DNA of 38,522 nt from Campylobacteraceae bacterium (lineage in GTDB: Bacteria; Campylobacterota; Campylobacteria; Campylobacterales; Sulfurovaceae): the NCBI GenBank assembly GCA_027065045.1, contig JAMOOX010000092.1, positions 1 through 38,522 of the forward strand, written 5' to 3'. Under the pieces are notes generated by a model that saw only the letters and a list, made by a program, of their open reading frames with translations, was not told where the DNA came from and searched no databases. This document shows positions 35,453-38,522 of this stretch, in pieces. Position 1 is the first letter of the stretch. Every line of letters begins with the position of its first letter. Made by a program: the position numbers and the translations under genes.

Positions 35453-36199
35453 ATGTATGATTATCTAATTTATAGCACAATTACGCTTATATTATCAATT
35501 CTATTCTCAATGGGTGGTGCTGGTAGCGGAGTGGCACTTATTCCTATATTAAATATCTTAGGAGTTGATTTTACTTTAGCCAAAGCTGTGGGACTATTTG
35601 CTGGGGCATCTACTACAATTACATCAAGTATTATGAATATCAAAAGAAAAATAGTTGATTTTAAATTTGTATTTCCAATCGCTTCAATGATGTTAATTTT
35701 TGCTCCTATAGGTGCTTATAGCAGTCGTTTTATTGATGAGGATATTGTTAAGTTTTTATTTATGTTAATGCTATTTTATAGTGCCTCTATGATGATGTTT
35801 GGCAAAAAAAAGGCTCTTTTCCATATTCATAGTACTTTAGCCCTTTTTATAGTAGGCATTATTGTTGGATTTGTAGCAGGGCTTTTGGGAGTGGGTGGAG
35901 GAAATATATTGATACCTCTTTTAGCAATTTTAGGATTTGAACCCAAAAAAGTAGCGGTTGCTGTAAGTTTTGTAGTACCATTTTCTGCCCTTGGTTCATT
36001 TTTTACCTATGCTTCATATATAAATATTGATTTAATATTTCTTATTTTTATCGGGTTGTCAGCAATAATCGGTGGATATATTGGTAACTATATGATGCAC
36101 TTTAAATTAGAACAAATTCATATAAAAAGACTTATGGCTACAATCTTATATCTTTTAGCATTTAAACTTTTAATATATTTTTTATTATATAATATCTAA
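35453..36199 (+). CDS. TauE/SafE family anion exporter
   Basis: This 248-residue inner-membrane protein is a TauE/SafE (sulfite/sulfoacetate exporter) family transporter. Two inverted half-repeats each begin with a glycine-rich segment: GGAGSGVALIPIL near 20 and the canonical GLLGVGGGNILIPLLAILG near 145. Seven to eight membrane spans are visible. Family members move sulfite, sulfoacetate or related organic anions, probably with protons. Sulfur-anion export is inference from family and organism. GGAGAG is the ribosome site. Confidence 0.93.
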   Translation: MYDYLIYSTITLILSILFSMGGAGSGVALIPILNILGVDFTLAKAVGLFAGASTTITSSIMNIKRKIVDFKFVFPIASMMLIFAPIGAYSSRFIDEDIVKFLFMLMLFYSASMMMFGKKKALFHIHSTLALFIVGIIVGFVAGLLGVGGGNILIPLLAILGFEPKKVAVAVSFVVPFSALGSFFTYASYINIDLIFLIFIGLSAIIGGYIGNYMMHFKLEQIHIKRLMATILYLLAFKLLIYFLLYNI

Positions 36200-36211
36200 A
36201 AGGAGATAATT

Positions 36212-37051
36212 ATGAAACATATATACAATCTACTCTTAACTACCTTTTTATTAAGTTGTGGTGGTGGTGGAGATGATAGCAAAACAGATAATAGTGATGA
36301 AATATCTAATATTAGCAAAGCACTAAGCATATATAATCAAGCATATATAGAGAATTTTCAAGCTGATAAAATAGATGATATTCTAAATGAAGCCAAAAAT
36401 TCATATATATTATTAGATACTTTTAGCACCAAAATTGGTAGTGATATTATATCTCAAATGGTATCTAAAGGTAATGAAGTTGCTGGATATATGAGTATAG
36501 GCACAGGAGAGAATTGGAGAGATGATTATAGTGATATGAAGCCATATTTAGTAACTAAAAGTTGGGATGAGTGGCAAGGTGAATATTTTATCAAAGAGAT
36601 TAGTAGTGGATTAATTGATATTATGAAAAATAGAATTGATACTATGTATAATCTTGGTATTAAATGGGTAGAGTTTGATAATATGGATTGGGCTGATAGT
36701 GAAAGCTTATTTAATATATATAATTCATCTGTTACTCAAAAAGAGGCAATAGGGTATTATAATACATTATGCAATTATCTACACCAAAAAAATATGAAAT
36801 GTATGGCAAAAAATATAGTAGATAGTGCTTCTAGTTTTGATGGAGTAACTTATGAGTCTTATGATAATAATAAAAACTGGTGGGATATAGATGGGACTAA
36901 AAGCTTTTTGAATAATAATAAATTAGTAATAATTAATCACTATAATGAGAGTGATTGTGATAGTGTATATAAAGAATATCAATCTATATATGGAGATAAA
37001 ATATCTTTTATATGTGAAGATACAACAACAAAGAAATATATTCACTATTAG
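36212..37051 (+). CDS. GH114-like endo-alpha-1,4-polygalactosaminidase lipoprotein
   Basis: The 279-residue product starts with a lipoprotein signal (FLLSCGGGG, lipidated C16), a low-complexity Asp/Ser linker, and then a TIM-barrel domain like glycoside hydrolase family 114. Supporting motifs are SYILLDTF (64-71), AGYMSIGTGENWRD (91-104), the SWDEWQGE segment (118-124) and KWVEFDNMDW with E154 and D156. The family cuts galactosamine-rich exopolysaccharide. It lies 12 bases after the TauE/SafE gene, with AAGGAG before the ATG. It may act on this cell's own or a neighbour's matrix polymer. Confidence 0.85.
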   Translation: MKHIYNLLLTTFLLSCGGGGDDSKTDNSDEISNISKALSIYNQAYIENFQADKIDDILNEAKNSYILLDTFSTKIGSDIISQMVSKGNEVAGYMSIGTGENWRDDYSDMKPYLVTKSWDEWQGEYFIKEISSGLIDIMKNRIDTMYNLGIKWVEFDNMDWADSESLFNIYNSSVTQKEAIGYYNTLCNYLHQKNMKCMAKNIVDSASSFDGVTYESYDNNKNWWDIDGTKSFLNNNKLVIINHYNESDCDSVYKEYQSIYGDKISFICEDTTTKKYIHY

Positions 37052-37059
37052 TGCTTTTA

Positions 37060-37068
37060 TGCTATAAT
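37060..37068 (+). promoter_or_regulatory. Extended -10 promoter for rlmN
   Basis: TGCTATAAT is an extended -10 with a perfect hexamer, 20 bases before the TTG start of rlmN. No -35 match is seen. Confidence 0.6.
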
Positions 37069-37088
37069 AAAACAAAAAAGGTGATAAT

Positions 37089-38147
37089 TTGAAACCATCA
37101 ATAGAGGATTTTACACAAGATGAACTAAAAGATATTATTAAGCCATCATTTAGAGTAAAACAGATTTATAACTGGATTTATCATAAATATGTAGATAGTT
37201 TTGATGATATGAAAAATCTACCAAAAGCTATGAAAGAGGATTTAAAGAGTAGATACAGTATTAACCCATTAGAGCAAATCTTGGTTCAAGATAGTAGTGA
37301 TGGTAGTCGTAAATATCTTTTTAGATTACATGATGGACATACAGTTGAGGCTGTATTATTGCTTATGAAAAAAGAGCGGTTTCACGAAGATGGTGGAGTT
37401 AAACATCAAGCTAAATATACTGTTTGTATCTCTTCACAAGTTGGTTGTAAAGTTGGTTGTGCTTTTTGTTTGACGGCTAAGGGTGGATTTATTAGAAATC
37501 TTAGTGCAGGGGAGATTGTATCTCAGATATTGATGATTAAAAAAGATAACAGTATTGATGCTAATAGAAAACTTAATATTGTATATATGGGAATGGGTGA
37601 GCCATTAGATAATTTTGATAATATGGTAAAATCAATTAAGATATTTTCTGATAGTGATGGTATGGATATATCACCTCATAGACAGACAATATCAACATCA
37701 GGATTAAGTAGCAAAATAGCAAGATTAGGAAAACTTGATTTAGGTATTAATTTAGCAATATCACTCCATGCTGTTGATGATGAGTTAAGAGAGAGATTAA
37801 TGCCAATTAACAAAGCTTATAATATTCAATCAATTATAGATGTAGTCAAAGAGTTTCCAATTAATAGCCGTAAGAGGGTAATGTTTGAGTATCTTGTGAT
37901 GAAAGATTTAAATGATGATTTAGCATCAGCAAAAAAATTATTAAAAATTCTTGATGGGATTAAAGCAAAAGTAAATCTAATATATTTTAATCCTTATGAA
38001 AATACAGAGTTTAAACGCCCATCAAAAACTGATATGGATAAATTTCAAGAGTATCTAACTTCACGAGGATTACACTGTACCATTAGAGAGTCTAAAGGAC
38101 TTGATATTTCAGCAGCTTGTGGGCAACTTAGAGAACAAAATAAGTAA
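37089..38147 (+). CDS. rlmN: Dual-specificity RNA methyltransferase RlmN
   Basis: RlmN is a radical-SAM enzyme that methylates C2 of A2503 in 23S rRNA and of A37 in some tRNAs. The 352-residue product has the cluster motif CxxxCxxC (C120, C124, C127), the GEP motif (MGMGEPLDN) and the methyl-carrying Cys in ISAACGQL (C344); C113 is also conserved nearby. The start is TTG at 37089, supported by AAAAAAGGTG at the right distance and by the family N-terminus. Confidence 0.97.
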   Translation: MKPSIEDFTQDELKDIIKPSFRVKQIYNWIYHKYVDSFDDMKNLPKAMKEDLKSRYSINPLEQILVQDSSDGSRKYLFRLHDGHTVEAVLLLMKKERFHEDGGVKHQAKYTVCISSQVGCKVGCAFCLTAKGGFIRNLSAGEIVSQILMIKKDNSIDANRKLNIVYMGMGEPLDNFDNMVKSIKIFSDSDGMDISPHRQTISTSGLSSKIARLGKLDLGINLAISLHAVDDELRERLMPINKAYNIQSIIDVVKEFPINSRKRVMFEYLVMKDLNDDLASAKKLLKILDGIKAKVNLIYFNPYENTEFKRPSKTDMDKFQEYLTSRGLHCTIRESKGLDISAACGQLREQNK

Positions 38148-38167
38148 AATTCAAAAGGATAAGATAT

Positions 38168-38269
38168 ATGACAACAATAGATGAAGCAATGTTTTTATTT
38201 ATAGTATTAGTAGTAGGAGTTGGATTAGGTTGGTTTATTTATGATGCTAGAAGTGAAGATGAGAAGTAG
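38168..38269 (+). CDS. 33-residue single-span membrane peptide
   Basis: A small reading frame with a good ribosome site (AAAAGGAT, 38151-38158) encodes 33 residues. The N-terminus is short and polar (MTTIDEA), one hydrophobic span runs about 8-25 with GxGxG-like spacing, and the tail is charged (DARSEDEK). I do not recognise a family; it is CydX/CcoQ-like in size only. It lies 20 bases after rlmN and is probably co-transcribed. Its stop codon is inside the stem of a hairpin. Confidence 0.6.
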   Translation: MTTIDEAMFLFIVLVVGVGLGWFIYDARSEDEK

Positions 38270-38293
38270 AGATAGATATAAAGGTATCTCTAC
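38266..38293 (+). terminator. Possible terminator hairpin after the small membrane gene
   Basis: GTAGAGATA (38266-38274) pairs perfectly with TATCTCTAC (38285-38293) across a ten-base loop. The following AAATTAATTTT is only weakly T-rich, so termination efficiency is uncertain. Confidence 0.45.
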
Positions 38294-38314
38294 AAATTAA
38301 TTTTAAATAATATT

Positions 38315-38419
38315 TTATGGGATAATAGTCTCTATAATATCCCCTTTTCTCTGTAATAACATTACATTATTATCTAATGCCATATCTTTGACATCTTCCC
38401 GACTTCGCCCCAAAAAGCA
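38315..38419 (-). pseudogene. Possible 3' remnant of a minus-strand gene
   Basis: The minus strand carries 34 sense codons ending at TAA (38315-38317). The last 26 or so read like real protein (for example KDMALDNNVMLLQRKGDIIE). Upstream it runs into the dispersed repeat and meets TAG at 38420-38422, with no suitable start. It may be the tail of a gene broken by the repeat. I cannot name the family. Confidence 0.35.
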
Positions 38420-38479
38420 CTACACCCCCCTGCCTACCGAGTTTTCCTAAAAAATCTAGGCACTACAAATCACAATTTA
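38396..38479. repeat. Second copy of the dispersed intergenic repeat
   Basis: TTCCCGACTTCGCCCCAAA (38396-38414) is the exact reverse complement of 142-160, and CTAGGCACTACAA (38456-38468) is identical to 71-83. A second CACTACA copy is at 38419-38425, and GAGTTTTCCTA at 38440-38450 is similar to the reverse complement of 157-164. The rest of the window end (38480-38522) holds nothing I can assign. Confidence 0.65.
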
Positions 38480-38522
38480 CCCAAGATATAAGGAGTTAAA
38501 GAGTGCTTAACCTCCATAATAT

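Overview
This AT-rich window (roughly 30% G+C by eye) is almost fully coding and reads as chromosomal backbone of a bacterium in the Campylobacterota (Epsilonproteobacteria), most like the free-living Sulfurimonas/Sulfurovum-type lineages. The reasons are: the run tRNA-Thr/Tyr/Gly/Thr - tuf - rpmG - tRNA-Trp - secE - nusG - rplKAJL - rpoB - rpoC; the glmM-lspA and rnc-aroC pairings; the 'HQWRQPL' type histidine kinase; c-type cytochromes of the sulfur-oxidiser kind; and strong use of AGA, ATA and TTA codons. The assignment to a genus is inference.

Layout. 1-4132: minus-strand genes for DNA primase with a small coiled-coil protein coupled to it, a Uma2-family protein and an AgcS-type amino acid/Na+ symporter. 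4212-4789: a consensus sigma-70 promoter driving five tRNAs (Pro, His, Arg-UCG, Arg-UCU, Leu-UAG). 4873-7542: a REC-GGDEF response regulator followed by a Cache-type histidine kinase gene that is cut by one in-frame TAG. 7578-9992: a second consensus promoter, four tRNAs, tuf, rpmG, tRNA-Trp and secE, separated by striking tetraloop hairpins. 10003-21706: nusG, rplK, rplA, L10 leader, rplJ, rplL, an intrinsic terminator, then rpoB and rpoC overlapping by 8 nt. 21786-33265: nine minus-strand genes packed with spacings from -4 to +66 nt (truD, rluA-type, lapB-like, rnc, aroC, SNF2 helicase, glmM, lspA, dxs). 33369-38269: mostly plus-strand accessory metabolism (two c-type cytochromes, NFU Fe-S protein, flavin reductase-like protein, TauE/SafE transporter, GH114 lipoprotein), then rlmN and a 33-residue membrane peptide. 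The two ends of the window carry pieces of one dispersed intergenic repeat.

How the genes work together. The centre is the translation/transcription core (EF-Tu, ribosomal proteins L33, L11, L1, L10, L7/L12, NusG, RNA polymerase beta and beta', tRNAs). The minus-strand cluster combines RNA maturation (TruD, RluA-type, RNase III) with envelope and precursor pathways (GlmM for UDP-GlcNAc, Dxs for isoprenoids, LspA for lipoproteins, LapB-like for LPS control, AroC for chorismate). The cytochrome/TauE segment suggests periplasmic electron transport and sulfur-anion export.

I did not find a clear new multi-gene system, prophage, CRISPR array or defence island. The best leads are small: the amber-interrupted kinase, the tetraloop hairpins around tuf and rpmG (one encloses a stop codon), an Asp-to-Asn change at a metal-ligand position of RNase III, a possibly leaderless truD mRNA, the mosaic repeat at the window ends, and a GH114 lipoprotein.
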